Positions 50,501 to 58,113 of a stretch of DNA of 64,000 bases are shown one piece after another. The position numbers were made by a program, and so were the translations under genes. A model generated the notes under the pieces. That model saw nothing but the letters and a program-made list of their open reading frames with translations. It had not been told where the DNA came from and did no database searches. Source of the stretch: JAOADN01 sp046155885 (GTDB taxonomy: Bacteria > Pseudomonadota > Alphaproteobacteria > Rhodobacterales > Rhodobacteraceae); contig JBJXFU010000007.1 in the NCBI GenBank assembly GCA_046155885.1, positions 50,109 through 114,108 on the forward strand, given 5' to 3'. The stretch's first letter is position 1; each line of letters starts with the position of its first letter.

Positions 50501-51236
50501 AAAGCCGCTCGCCTTCGCCCCGCAGCGAGGAGAAGTTGGTGCCGGTGCCCGAGCCGTACTTGAACAGCCGCGCCTCGCGGACCCAGAGGTCCATGATGCC
50601 GCCTTCGTTTACCAGGTCGTCGGAGACGGACTGGATGAAGCAGGCATGCGGCTGGGGGTGTTCGTAGGCCGATTCGGACTTGGTGAGCACGCCGGAGCGG
50701 TGATCGACGTAGAAGTGGCCCTGCGACGGGCCGTCGATGCCGTAGGCCCAGTGCAGGCCGGTGTTGAACCATTGCGGCGAGTTGGGCGCGGCCATCTGGC
50801 GGGCGAGCATGACGCGCATTTCGTCGAAGTAGGCGCGGGCGTCGGCTTCGATGGTGAAGTAGCCGCCCTTCCAGCCCCAGTAGGCCCAGGCGCCGGCGAG
50901 GCGATCGAAGACCTGGCGGGCCGAGGTTTCGCCGACGTAGCGGTCGCCTTCCGGCAGCGCGTCGAGGGCGGCGGTGTCGGGGACCGAGCGCCAGAGGAAT
51001 TCCGGCACGCCCTTTTCCTTCACGCGCTTCAGCAGCGCCGGTACGCCCGCCTTGCGGAAATACTTCTGCGCAAGAACGTCGCTCGCCACCTGGCTCCAGC
51101 TCTCGGGCACCTCGACGGCGTCGTTGCGGAAGACGACGGTGCCGTCGGGATTGCGGATTTCGGAGGTGGTGACCGCGAAGGCGATCCCGTCATAGGCATC
51201 GCGGCCGGCTTTGGTGAAGGTGCGTTCGATCTTCAT
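47568..51236 (-). CDS. nrdJ: Adenosylcobalamin-dependent ribonucleotide reductase (class II)
   Basis: This 1222-residue B12-dependent reductase converts ribonucleotides to deoxyribonucleotides. The catalytic-loop region is readable as NPCSEYMFLDDTACNLASMNL, with SPQWFNTGLHWAYG earlier and the C-terminal metal/redox tail CGECGNF...CMKCNTCGGTSGCS. ATG 51236 gives MKIERTFTKAGRDAYDG; the open frame upstream to 51332 is Ala/Arg-rich and not part of the family. Oxygen-independent catalysis suits facultative phototrophs or denitrifiers. Confidence 0.96.
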   Translation of the reverse strand: MKIERTFTKAGRDAYDGIAFAVTTSEIRNPDGTVVFRNDAVEVPESWSQVASDVLAQKYFRKAGVPALLKRVKEKGVPEFLWRSVPDTAALDALPEGDRYVGETSARQVFDRLAGAWAYWGWKGGYFTIEADARAYFDEMRVMLARQMAAPNSPQWFNTGLHWAYGIDGPSQGHFYVDHRSGVLTKSESAYEHPQPHACFIQSVSDDLVNEGGIMDLWVREARLFKYGSGTGTNFSSLRGEGERLSGGGKSSGLMGFLKIGDRAAGAIKSGGTTRRAAKMVICDMDHPDIEAFINWKVIEEQKVASLVAGSKMHEARLNDIFTAIRTWDGSTEDAVDPTKNPGLKAAIRASKKVSIPDTYVKRVLDYARQGYGSIEFPTYDTDWDSEAYASVSGQNSNNSVRVTDAFLRAVRDDGDWELIRRTDGRIAKTVKARDLWDQVGHAAWACADPGIQFHDTVNAWHTCPEDGAIRGSNPCSEYMFLDDTACNLASMNLLTFYTGGKFDAEAYVHATRLWTVTLEISVLMAQFPSKEIAQRSYDFRTLGLGYANIGGLLMTMGLGYDSAEGRALCGALTAVMTGVSYATSAEMAGELGAFPAYDRNAPHMLRVIRNHRRAAHGAQAGYEDVNVAPVPLDYPNIPVEGLGELAKSAWDEALALGERHGYRNAQATVVAPTGTIGLVMDCDTTGIEPDFALVKFKKLAGGGYFKIINRSVPAALETLGYGAAQIGEIVSHAVGHGSLGNAPGINHTALLGHGFGRAEIDKVEAALPSAFDIRFVFNQWTLGESFCRETLGIPEEKLADPSFDMLRHFGFTKAQVDAANDHVCGTMTLEGAPHLNPEHYSVFDCANLCGKTGRRFLGVDSHIHMMAAAQSFISGAISKTINMPNAATIGETLAAYELSHSLGIKANALYRDGSKLSQPLASALVEDDEEAEEILASGSQQEKAAVLAEKIVEKIIVKEIVRSHREKLPERRKGYTQKAIVGGHKVYLRTGEYRDGQLGEIFIDMHKEGAGFRAMMNNFAIAVSVGLQYGVPLEEFVEAFTFTKFEPAGMVQGNDSIKSATSILDYIFRELAVSYLDRTDLAHVKPQGASFDDLGEGEDANIAEPSDRAASRSIEVLKQISSTGYLRKRLPQELTVFQGGIGATGFGDPVAALTRLVPETMGAVVAGATALTSGSVAIDLRVKAKMQGYEGEACGECGNFTLVRNGTCMKCNTCGGTSGCS

Positions 51237-51746
51237 GTCTCTCTGCCCCGGTTCGTTCCGCGCCTCTTTTCGGGCGCGCCATTTCGTTCGCGTCGCCGGC
51301 GGACTGGCGGCAAGGCGCAAAGCGAAGGCCACCGGAGCGCACTGCCCCGGCCGGCGGGTCGGTTCCCGCCTTCGCCCGTTTTCGCTGTTCCCCCTGCCGC
51401 GCCACTACATGTTGTAGGTCTTTTGGCGGCTCACACAAGTTGCCGTATCTCGCGCCGCCCGGTCAACAGATTTTTTTCGATCTGGCAACGGAATTTTCAG
51501 TTGACGCGGGGCACCGGTCTGCCGGGCTGATTCACCTTGCTGGACGCGCCCGCGGAATCTGTGCAAGTCCAACGACTTGCGCGCTCTGAGGGCGTGTCCT
51601 GCCGGTCGGAAGGTCGCACCTCGCCCCCCGGGGGAGTCGCGGCCAGGGCGGTCCAATTCCGTTGCCGCCGCCACAATCCCGCCGCAGTTTTGCCGCAGTG
51701 TGGTGAGATTGTGGCATTTCCTGGTGTTCCATTAGCGAGTGACAAC
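51237..51746. other. Divergent spacer between nrdJ and a small gene
   Basis: About 510 bases with AT-rich stretches near 51420-51500 that should hold the nrdJ promoter. No further gene is supported; open frames crossing it lack a good start. Confidence 0.5.
51404..51446 (-). promoter_or_regulatory. Putative NrdR box and promoter of nrdJ
   Basis: CTACA-TGT-TGTAG, a symmetric motif near 51406-51418, resembles NrdR boxes upstream of reductase genes. On the minus strand a TTGTGT element and a TACAAC element 16 bases apart would form a promoter whose -10 overlaps the box. A clear second box at the usual spacing was not found. Confidence 0.35.
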
Positions 51747-52025
51747 ATGATTACGATCTTCTCCGCGCTTGCGCTGAGCGTTCTGCCTGCTATCCCCGCA
51801 ACCCCCGTCCTGACGGCGATAGCGACCGAAGAGGCGGTCGTCCTCCGCGTCGCCGACGCGACCCGCTTCGACTGCGAGATCGCGAAGCCGAAGGTGGTCA
51901 CGGACGGCTCGTTTGCCTGCGCGGGCGAACGGCGTTCGGCCGACGACAAGATCCCGGGCACGACGAAGACGGAGCCCACCGTGACCGAGACCTTCATTCC
52001 CGACTACGAGCCCGCGGACGACTGA
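51747..52025 (+). CDS. Small secreted protein of unknown function
   Basis: This 92-residue protein begins with a hydrophobic stretch MITIFSALALSVLPAIP that may be a signal peptide. It has two cysteines (FDCEI, FACAG) and an acidic, Thr-rich tail ending FIPDYEPADD. ATG 51747 is the first start after the AT-rich spacer; the open frame continues upstream but without coding character. No family recognised. Confidence 0.6.
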   Translation: MITIFSALALSVLPAIPATPVLTAIATEEAVVLRVADATRFDCEIAKPKVVTDGSFACAGERRSADDKIPGTTKTEPTVTETFIPDYEPADD

Positions 52026-52095
52026 CACGAGGCGGTCCGGCCCGTGCGCCCGACCTGGCGTGGCGGGCCGGCTTTCTTGCCGGGCCTTCCGGCGA

Positions 52096-52172
52096 TGGTC
52101 GGGGCGAGAGGATTCGAACCTCCGGCCCTCTGCTCCCAAAGCAGATGCGCTACCTGGCTGCGCTACGCCCCG
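52096..52172 (-). tRNA. tRNA-Pro (anticodon TGG)
   Basis: A full cloverleaf is readable on the minus strand. The acceptor pairs CGGGGCG with CGCCCCG, the anticodon loop TTTGGGA gives anticodon TGG, and the T arm contains GGTTCGAATCC. The CCA end is encoded (52096-52098). Confidence 0.95.
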
Positions 52173-52241
52173 ATGCTGCCGTCTCTAGCCGAGCCGGCGG
52201 GCTCTGGAAAGCCGGTTGCGCCCGGGTTGCCCTGGCCCGCG

Positions 52242-52724
52242 TCAATCGCACGCCCAGGCGGCGAAGCGCGGGTCGACGAGCGGATGCCGGAACTCGGCCC
52301 CGGGCGCGATCCCCAGCGTTCCGGCGAGGCCCGCGTTGATTTCCAGCACGAAGCGGATGTCGGCCCCACCGGGGATCGGCGTTTCGTCATGCGGGATGGC
52401 GCCGGCATGGACCGACCGGACCCGCCCGTCTTCGCCGATGAAGATCATGTCGAGGGGGATAAGGGTGTTCTTCATCCAGAAGGCCACCGGCTGCGGGCGG
52501 CCGTAGACGAAGAGCATCCCCTCTGCCTCGGGCAGGCTGGAGCGGAACATGAGCCCGCGCGCCCGTTCGCCTTCGGTGTCGGCGATCTCGACGGTGAAAT
52601 GCGCCGTCCCGCCCTGCCAGCGGAAGTCGGCCGCTTCGTCGCGGCAGGCGGCGGCGAGGACGGGGGAAGCGAGCGCGGGCAGGAGGGCGGCTGCGGCGAG
52701 GGCGGTTCGCAGGGAAAATGGCAT
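52242..52724 (-). CDS. DUF192-family secreted protein
   Basis: This 160-residue protein has a signal peptide ending near VLAAA (residue 25) and a DUF192 domain with the recognisable RARGLMFRSSLPEAEGMLFVY, FWMKNTLIPLDMIFIGEDG and PGGADIRFVLEINAG. DUF192 proteins are small periplasmic or extracellular proteins of uncertain role. ATG 52724 has GGTGAGGT upstream. It sits beside the tRNA and upstream of a repeat copy. Confidence 0.88.
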   Translation of the reverse strand: MPFSLRTALAAAALLPALASPVLAAACRDEAADFRWQGGTAHFTVEIADTEGERARGLMFRSSLPEAEGMLFVYGRPQPVAFWMKNTLIPLDMIFIGEDGRVRSVHAGAIPHDETPIPGGADIRFVLEINAGLAGTLGIAPGAEFRHPLVDPRFAAWACD

Positions 52725-52755
52725 GACCTCACCCCCGCCCACGCCTTGAACTTAC

Positions 52756-52933
52756 CGCCCCTTCGCCCGGATACGCCGCGAAGCGGCCCGGGCAGCGCCC
52801 GACCGCCCCCCGGGCGGGCGCTTTCGCAACGGCAGTCTGCGGGAACAACGTTGGGGTTGGAGGCACCATAAAGCGCGGACCGACACCCTTGGTGCGCCCC
52901 CCCGCGGTCGGGCGCCGCCCTCCGTTGCGCAGG
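52756..52933. repeat. Dispersed repeat family 2, copy C
   Basis: It begins GCCCCTTCGCCCGGATACG and continues CGCGAAGCGGCCCGGGCAGC, then CAACGGCAGTCTGCGGGAAC and GGTTGGAGGCACCATAAAG, nearly identical to copy B. No family 1 copy precedes it. Confidence 0.82.
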
Positions 52934-53000
52934 GAAGGAGAAGAGGCGAGCAGGGCGCGACACGGGCGGACCGGAATGCGCAGCCCTTGGCGCATCCCGC

Positions 53001-53537
53001 TCAACCCTTCTCGCGCAGCGCCGTCTCCCATGACAGGACCTGCGCCGCCATCCGGCCGCGCCGGCCCTCGATCACCTTCAGGCAGACCGCCTCGCCCGGC
53101 TGCAGATCGGCGAAACCCGACCGGCGCAGGACCTCGATGTGGATGAAGACATCCTCGGACCGTTCGAAGACATTGGCGAAGCCGAAGCCCTTGACCTTGT
53201 CGAACCACTTTACCCGGGCGGGTTCGAGCGTCAGCGCCGCCAAAGAGGCGGCGTCGCTGTCATTGAGGTCTTCCATCTGGCCATGGCCGTGTTCGGCCTC
53301 GGGCGGATGGATTTCGAGAACCTCGACCGCCTGCGCGCCGCGCGCCGTCTGCTGGACCCGGACGACGATCCGGGCATGGTCGGCCACCGAGCCCTGGCCG
53401 AAATTCCGCAGCACGTTGGCATGCAAAAGGATATCGGCGCCGCCTTCTTCGGAGACTATGAACCCGAAACCTTTCGTCGGGTCGAACCACTTGACCTTAC
53501 CGTTGATCAAGTGCGTGACAGACTCCGCCTGCGACAT
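53001..53537 (-). CDS. Double cold-shock-domain protein
   Basis: This protein of about 178 residues has two cold-shock (OB-fold) domains. The first has GKVKWFDPTKGFGFI and DILLHANVL; the second has ARVKWFDKVKGFGFANVF and DVFIHIEVLRR. A linker of about 30 residues contains a His/Glu-rich stretch. Such proteins bind single-stranded RNA or DNA. ATG 53537 (MSQAESVTH) is preferred over 53570. It may act as an RNA chaperone at low temperature or in stationary phase. Confidence 0.88.
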   Translation of the reverse strand: MSQAESVTHLINGKVKWFDPTKGFGFIVSEEGGADILLHANVLRNFGQGSVADHARIVVRVQQTARGAQAVEVLEIHPPEAEHGHGQMEDLNDSDAASLAALTLEPARVKWFDKVKGFGFANVFERSEDVFIHIEVLRRSGFADLQPGEAVCLKVIEGRRGRMAAQVLSWETALREKG

Positions 53538-53633
53538 TCGAAGCGCGCCCCGTATCCCACTATTGCGCACGCTAGGCTGATACTATGCATTCATTGGTTT
53601 CAAGTCCAAAAAAACACGTCCAGCCGTTGTGGT

Positions 53634-53652
53634 ATTTCGCGAAGCGCGAAAT
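53634..53652 (-). terminator. Hairpin directly after pdxH
   Basis: ATTTCGCG and CGCGAAAT form an 8-bp stem with a 3-base loop immediately after the pdxH stop. A T7 run follows about 20-25 bases further on the minus strand. Confidence 0.45.
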
Positions 53653-54258
53653 TCAGGGGTTGAGGCGCCGGATGTCCCAGTCGCCCCGCACGTGCGGACG
53701 CCGCCAGCGGAAACGGTCATGCAGGCGGAACTCGCCGTCGGCCCAGAACTCCACCTCGACCGGCGCGATGCGGAAGCCGCCCCAGAAGGGCGGGCGGGCG
53801 GGGCTCGGCCCGTGGCGGAGCGTCACCCTGGCCACCTCGGCGACCAGCGCGGCGCGCGAGGAGAGGGGTTCGGACTGTTTCGACGCCCAGGCGCCCAGCC
53901 GGCTTTTCAGCGAGCGCGAGGCGAAGTAGGAATCGGCTTTCGGCCCCTCTTCCCGGCGGACTTCGCCGCGCACCCGGATCTGCCGGCGGAGCGACTTCCA
54001 GTGCAGGACGAAGGCGGCCTTGCCGGTGGCGCCGATCTCGGCCGCCTTGGCCGATCCGTAGTTGGTGTAGAAGACGAAGGCATCTTCCTCGATGTCCTTC
54101 AGCAACACCATCCGGACATTCGGCATGCCATCCGCATCGACGGTCGCCAGCGCGATGGCATTGGGATCGTTGGGTTCCGTGGCCTCCGCCTCATCCAGCC
54201 AGCGCCGCGCGATCGCGAAGGGATCGGCCCCGGAGAAGATTCCGCCCCTGTCGGCCAT
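53653..54258 (-). CDS. pdxH: Pyridoxamine 5'-phosphate oxidase
   Basis: This 201-residue FMN enzyme makes pyridoxal phosphate from the amine or alcohol phosphate. Readable signatures are PNVRMVLLKDIEEDAFVFYTNYGSAK, FVLHWKSLRRQIRVRG, SYFASRSLKSRLGAWAS and the C-terminal HDRFRWRR with DWDIRRLNP. Length is normal. It is divergent from fabI with a 114-base spacer. Confidence 0.95.
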   Translation of the reverse strand: MADRGGIFSGADPFAIARRWLDEAEATEPNDPNAIALATVDADGMPNVRMVLLKDIEEDAFVFYTNYGSAKAAEIGATGKAAFVLHWKSLRRQIRVRGEVRREEGPKADSYFASRSLKSRLGAWASKQSEPLSSRAALVAEVARVTLRHGPSPARPPFWGGFRIAPVEVEFWADGEFRLHDRFRWRRPHVRGDWDIRRLNP

Positions 54259-54305
54259 TGCGGCCCTCCTTCCGGGTGCCCGGCGCCGGCCGCGCCGCCC
54301 CGCCC

Positions 54306-54334
54306 TTGCTGCGGCTCCGGTCTTCGCCTAATGC
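54306..54334 (+). promoter_or_regulatory. Putative promoter of fabI operon
   Basis: TTGCTG (54306-54311), a 17-bp spacer and TAATGC (54329-54334) lie 39 bases before the fabI ATG. Confidence 0.45.
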
Positions 54335-54372
54335 TTCCGCCCACGCGAAAACCGGCGCTGCGGGGGACACTT

Positions 54373-55203
54373 ATGGCGGGCAATCTTCTGGCCGGCAAGC
54401 GCGGGCTGATCATGGGTCTGGCCAACGACAAGTCCATCGCCTGGGGCATCGCGAAGGCCTGTGCCGACCAGGGGGCCGAGATGGCCTTTTCCTATCAGGG
54501 CGAGGCGCTGAAGAAGCGAGTCGCGCCGCTGATCGCCTCCATCGGCATGTCCGAGATGACGGAATGCGATGTCGCCGACGAAGCTTCGCTGGACGCGCTC
54601 TTCGCCCGGCTCGCGGCGCTCTGGGGCAGTCTCGACTTCGTCGTGCACGCCATCGGGTTTTCCGACAAGACCGAACTGCGCGGCCGCTATGTGGACACCG
54701 GCGCCGCGAACTTCCGGATGACGATGGACATCTCGGTCTATTCCTTCACCGCCGTGGCGCGCCGTGCCGCCGCGATGATGCCGGACGGCGGGTCGCTCTT
54801 GACGCTGACCTATTACGGCGCGGAAAAGGTGATGCCGCATTACAACGTCATGGGGCTGGCCAAGGCGGCGCTGGAAACCTCCGTCCAGTACATCGCCGAA
54901 GACCTCGGCCGCGACGGCATCCGCGTCAACGCGATCAGCGCGGGGCCGATCAAGACGCTGGCGGCCAGCGGCATCGGCGATTTCCGCTATATCATGAAGT
55001 GGAACGAACTGAATTCGCCGCTCCGCCGGAATGTCACGCAGGAAGAGGTGGGCAAGGCGGCGCTCTACCTTCTGTCGGACCTGGGGTCCGGCACCACGGG
55101 CGAGGTCCTGCATGTCGATGCGGGCTACCATGTCGTCGGCATGAAGGCGGTCGATGCGCCGGATATCGACGTGGTGACAGGGCGAAAGGACAACGGGCAG
55201 TGA
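54373..55203 (+). CDS. fabI: Enoyl-ACP reductase (NADH), FabI
   Basis: This 276-residue enzyme completes each fatty-acid elongation cycle. It has the FabI-specific GLANDKSIAWGIAKA, FSYQGEALKKRV, HAIGFSDKTELRG, and the catalytic Tyr and Lys in HYNVMGLAKAALE, spaced Tyr-x6-Lys as in FabI. ATG 54373 begins MAGNLLAGKRGLIMG. Its stop overlaps the GTG start of the next gene. Confidence 0.95.
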   Translation: MAGNLLAGKRGLIMGLANDKSIAWGIAKACADQGAEMAFSYQGEALKKRVAPLIASIGMSEMTECDVADEASLDALFARLAALWGSLDFVVHAIGFSDKTELRGRYVDTGAANFRMTMDISVYSFTAVARRAAAMMPDGGSLLTLTYYGAEKVMPHYNVMGLAKAALETSVQYIAEDLGRDGIRVNAISAGPIKTLAASGIGDFRYIMKWNELNSPLRRNVTQEEVGKAALYLLSDLGSGTTGEVLHVDAGYHVVGMKAVDAPDIDVVTGRKDNGQ

Positions 55204-55805
55204 CCTGGCACCTGATCGCGCTGTTCGTCGCCACGCACTGGGTGGCGATGGTCTCGCCCGGGCCGGCGGTCGTGGCCACGATGCAGCGGGCGTTTTCCGA
55301 AGGCCGCGCCGCCACGCTGCCTTACGCGCTGGGCCTCGCCTTCGGCGCCTCGCTCTGGTGCATCTTCGCGCTGGCCGGGCTGACGGTGCTGTTCCATCTG
55401 GTGCCGGCGCTGTTCATCGGGCTGAAGCTGGCGGGGGCGGCCTATCTGATCTGGGTGGCGGTCCATATCTGGCGCGGCGCGGGCGATCCGGTCGGCACGC
55501 CGGGCGGAGCCTCGCTGCGGCGCGGGTTCTTCGGCGGGATGGCACTGAACCTGTCTAACCCCAAGCCGGCGCTGTTCTTCTCGGCCGTGGTGCTGTCGAT
55601 CTTCCCGGACCCGCTGACCTTCGGCCAGCAGACGGGCCTCTACCTGCTCGCCCTCGCCGACGAGCTGCTTTTCTACACCGCGCTGACGCTGTTCCTGACG
55701 CAGCCGAGGGTGCGCGGCGTCTATCTTTCGGCCAAGCGCTGGATCGACCGCACGACGGCCCTGGCGCTCGGCGCGCTGGGCGTCAGCCTGGCCCTCAGCC
55801 GGTGA
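55200..55805 (+). CDS. LysE-family amino-acid exporter
   Basis: This 201-residue six-helix membrane protein of the LysE/RhtB translocator family has SPGPAVVATMQRAFSEGR near the N-terminus and NLSNPKPALFFSAVV in the middle, both typical. The start is GTG at 55200, overlapping the fabI TGA. It exports small metabolites, often amino acids or homoserine lactone; the substrate is unknown. Confidence 0.88.
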   Translation: MTWHLIALFVATHWVAMVSPGPAVVATMQRAFSEGRAATLPYALGLAFGASLWCIFALAGLTVLFHLVPALFIGLKLAGAAYLIWVAVHIWRGAGDPVGTPGGASLRRGFFGGMALNLSNPKPALFFSAVVLSIFPDPLTFGQQTGLYLLALADELLFYTALTLFLTQPRVRGVYLSAKRWIDRTTALALGALGVSLALSR

Positions 55806-55812
55806 GGGACGC

Positions 55813-56319
55813 ATGAACGACCGCCTGCCGCACGAAAAGGGCTTCCACGTCAGCTGGGACCAGATCCACCGCGACGCGCGCGCGCTGGCCTGGCGGCTTG
55901 ACAAGCACGGTCCGCTGGACGGCGGGGCCTGGAAGGCGGTGGTGGCGATCACCCGGGGCGGTCTGGTGCCGGCGGCGGTGGTGGCGCGCGAGCTCGATAT
56001 CCGCATCGTCGATACGATCAGCGTGCGCAGCTACAACCACCAGTCGCAGATGGACGCGCAGGTGATCAAGGCGCCGCAGGCCGGGCTGATGGGCGATGGC
56101 ACCGGCATCCTGGTCGTCGATGACCTGGTCGATACCGGCAAGACGCTCGACCTGGTGCGCAAGCTCTATCCCAAGGCGCATTTCGCGACGGTCTATGCGA
56201 AACCGCAGGGCCGGCCGATGGTGGACACCTATATCACCGAGGTCAGCCAGGACACCTGGATCTTCTTCCCCTGGGACATGGCGCTGCAATATGTCGAGCC
56301 CTACCGCGGCAAGGACTGA
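55813..56319 (+). CDS. gpt: Xanthine phosphoribosyltransferase
   Basis: This 168-residue purine salvage enzyme has the PRPP-binding motif ILVVDDLVDTGKTL, FATVYAKPQGRPMVDTYITEV and the C-terminal WIFFPWDMALQY seen in Gpt. It lies seven bases after the exporter gene. The family is certain, with xanthine/guanine as the likely substrates. Confidence 0.93.
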   Translation: MNDRLPHEKGFHVSWDQIHRDARALAWRLDKHGPLDGGAWKAVVAITRGGLVPAAVVARELDIRIVDTISVRSYNHQSQMDAQVIKAPQAGLMGDGTGILVVDDLVDTGKTLDLVRKLYPKAHFATVYAKPQGRPMVDTYITEVSQDTWIFFPWDMALQYVEPYRGKD

Positions 56320-56824
56320 CAAGCGCCCGCCGATCGAACGGTCCTGGCTGGCGCGGCGCCTGCACTGGGTGTTCGAGGCGAGCCTTGTGATCAAGGGCCT
56401 GCTCGCCTCGGGCGAGGCCGTCGGCGGGCTTGGCCTGCTGCTGACGCCGAACATGGCGATCCTGCACCTTGTCGCCTGGCTTACCAAGCACGAGATCGCC
56501 CAGGACCCGACCGACCCGATGGCGAACTGGTTCCGCCAGGCGGCCGAGGCCTTTCCGATCCAGACCCAGCATTTCTATGCCTTTTACCTGACGGGGCACG
56601 GCTTCCTGAAACTGCTGATGGTGTTCATGCTGGCGCGCCGCATTCTCTGGGCCTATCCGATTGCGATGGTGGTGCTGGCGGGGTTCGTCGCTTACCAGCT
56701 TCACCACTGGACCACGTCGCCTTCGCCGGTGCTGCTGCTTCTTTCGGGCCTCGATTCCCTGATGATCGTCCTGGTTTACCGGGAATGGCGCGAGATGAAG
56801 GGTGCCTGGGCGGGCCTTCGGTGA
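56291..56824 (+). CDS. DUF2127 membrane protein
   Basis: This 177-residue membrane protein of the DUF2127 type has LHWVFEASLVIKGLLASGEAVGG, then FYLTGHGFLKLLMVFML and LWAYPIAMVVLAGFVAYQLH, with about four membrane segments. I chose the ATG at 56291, which overlaps the 3' end of gpt by 29 bases; no later start precedes the first conserved helix. Function unknown. It is co-oriented with the fabI operon. Confidence 0.78.
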   Translation: MSSPTAARTDKRPPIERSWLARRLHWVFEASLVIKGLLASGEAVGGLGLLLTPNMAILHLVAWLTKHEIAQDPTDPMANWFRQAAEAFPIQTQHFYAFYLTGHGFLKLLMVFMLARRILWAYPIAMVVLAGFVAYQLHHWTTSPSPVLLLLSGLDSLMIVLVYREWREMKGAWAGLR

Positions 56825-56845
56825 ACGCACGTTGCGGAGGATGAG

Positions 56846-58024
56846 ATGACCCTGCCCCTGAACCCCGCGCTGGCCGCGACCGAACCGCCGCCGGTGATGG
56901 AGGCGCGGCGCTGGCTGCAGGCGGCGGTATTCCCGCCCGGGCGCCCGCTGATCAACGTCAGCCAGGCGGCGCCGGTCGAGCCGCCGCCCGAGGGGCTGAG
57001 GTGGGCGCTGGCCGATGCGGCGATGAACGACCGGGCGGCGCATCTTTACGGGCCCGTGCTCGGCCTGCCGGAACTGAGAGCCGAGGTCGCCGCGCGGTGG
57101 TCTGCCGCCTATGGGGGCGACATCCGCGCCGCCGAAGTGGCGATCACGCAAGGCTGCAACCAGGCCTTCTGCACGGCGGTGGCGACGCTTGCCGGGGCGG
57201 GGGACGAGGTGATCCTGCCGACGCCCTGGTACTTCAACCACAAGATGTGGCTCGACATGCAAGGCGTGCGGGCGGTGCCGCTGCCCTGCGGCGCCGGCAT
57301 GGTGCCCGGGGTTGAGGCGGCCGAGGCGCTGATCACCGGGCGCACCCGCGCCATCGTCCTTGTCACGCCGAACAACCCAACCGGGGCCGAGTACCCGGCC
57401 GAAACGCTCCGCGCCTTCTTCGATCTGGCCCGCGACCGGGGGCTGGCGCTGATCGTCGACGAGACCTATCGCGACTTCGACGCCCGCAGCGGCGCGCCGC
57501 ATGACCTGTTCGGCGAGCCCGACTGGCGGGGGACGCTGATCCACCTTTACTCGTTCTCCAAGGCCTACCGCCTGACCGGCCACCGTGTCGGCGCCATCGT
57601 CGCGGACGCCGCGCGGCTGGCCGAGGCCGAGAAGGTGCTCGACTGCCTGGCGATCTGCCCGTCGCAGCTCGGCCAGATCGGGGCGCTCTGGGGGATGCGG
57701 AACCTGTCGCAGTGGGTCGCGGGCGAGCGGGCCGAAATCCTGATCCGCCGCGCCGCGATGACGGCGGCGCTGAGCGCGCTGCCGGGCTGGCGGCTTCTGG
57801 GCTGCGGGGCGTATTTCGCCTATGCCGAACATCCCTTCCCCCTGCCCTCGCCCGATTTCGCCCAGCGGCTGGTGATGGAGCAGGGGGTCCTGCTCTTGCC
57901 CGGCACGATGTTCATGCCGGCCGACGACCCGGCAGGGCAACGCCAGGTCCGCATCGCCTTCGCCAACGTGGATGCCGCGCAGATCGCCACCCTGGCGGGG
58001 CGGCTCGCGGCCTTCTGGCCGTGA
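56846..58024 (+). CDS. Class I/II PLP aminotransferase
   Basis: This 392-residue fold-type I aminotransferase has the substrate/PLP stretch VTPNNPTGAEYP, DETYRDF and the Schiff-base lysine in YSFSKAYRLTGHRVG (about residue 240). A GGAGG site precedes the ATG. It is similar in layout to aspartate- or aromatic-type aminotransferases, and the amino-acid specificity is unclear. It is the last gene of the fabI-side cluster. Confidence 0.88.
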   Translation: MTLPLNPALAATEPPPVMEARRWLQAAVFPPGRPLINVSQAAPVEPPPEGLRWALADAAMNDRAAHLYGPVLGLPELRAEVAARWSAAYGGDIRAAEVAITQGCNQAFCTAVATLAGAGDEVILPTPWYFNHKMWLDMQGVRAVPLPCGAGMVPGVEAAEALITGRTRAIVLVTPNNPTGAEYPAETLRAFFDLARDRGLALIVDETYRDFDARSGAPHDLFGEPDWRGTLIHLYSFSKAYRLTGHRVGAIVADAARLAEAEKVLDCLAICPSQLGQIGALWGMRNLSQWVAGERAEILIRRAAMTAALSALPGWRLLGCGAYFAYAEHPFPLPSPDFAQRLVMEQGVLLLPGTMFMPADDPAGQRQVRIAFANVDAAQIATLAGRLAAFWP

Positions 58025-58113
58025 CCGCGCGCGACCTTGCCCGCGACCTTGCCCCGGGGGTGCGGCTGGCCTAAAGACGGCCGGAACCGACGCGGCCAGC
58101 CCCGGAGACCGGC

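Noticed and set aside
47544..51530. A 1328-residue open frame on the plus strand across nrdJ
   Set aside because: It lies exactly antisense to the well-supported nrdJ gene, has His/Val/Gly/Asp-rich composition and no domain. It is a product of high GC3 on the other strand.
51237..51746. Cobalamin riboswitch upstream of nrdJ
   Set aside because: I could not find the B12-box or its surrounding stems. A B12-requiring enzyme would not be expected to be shut off by B12.
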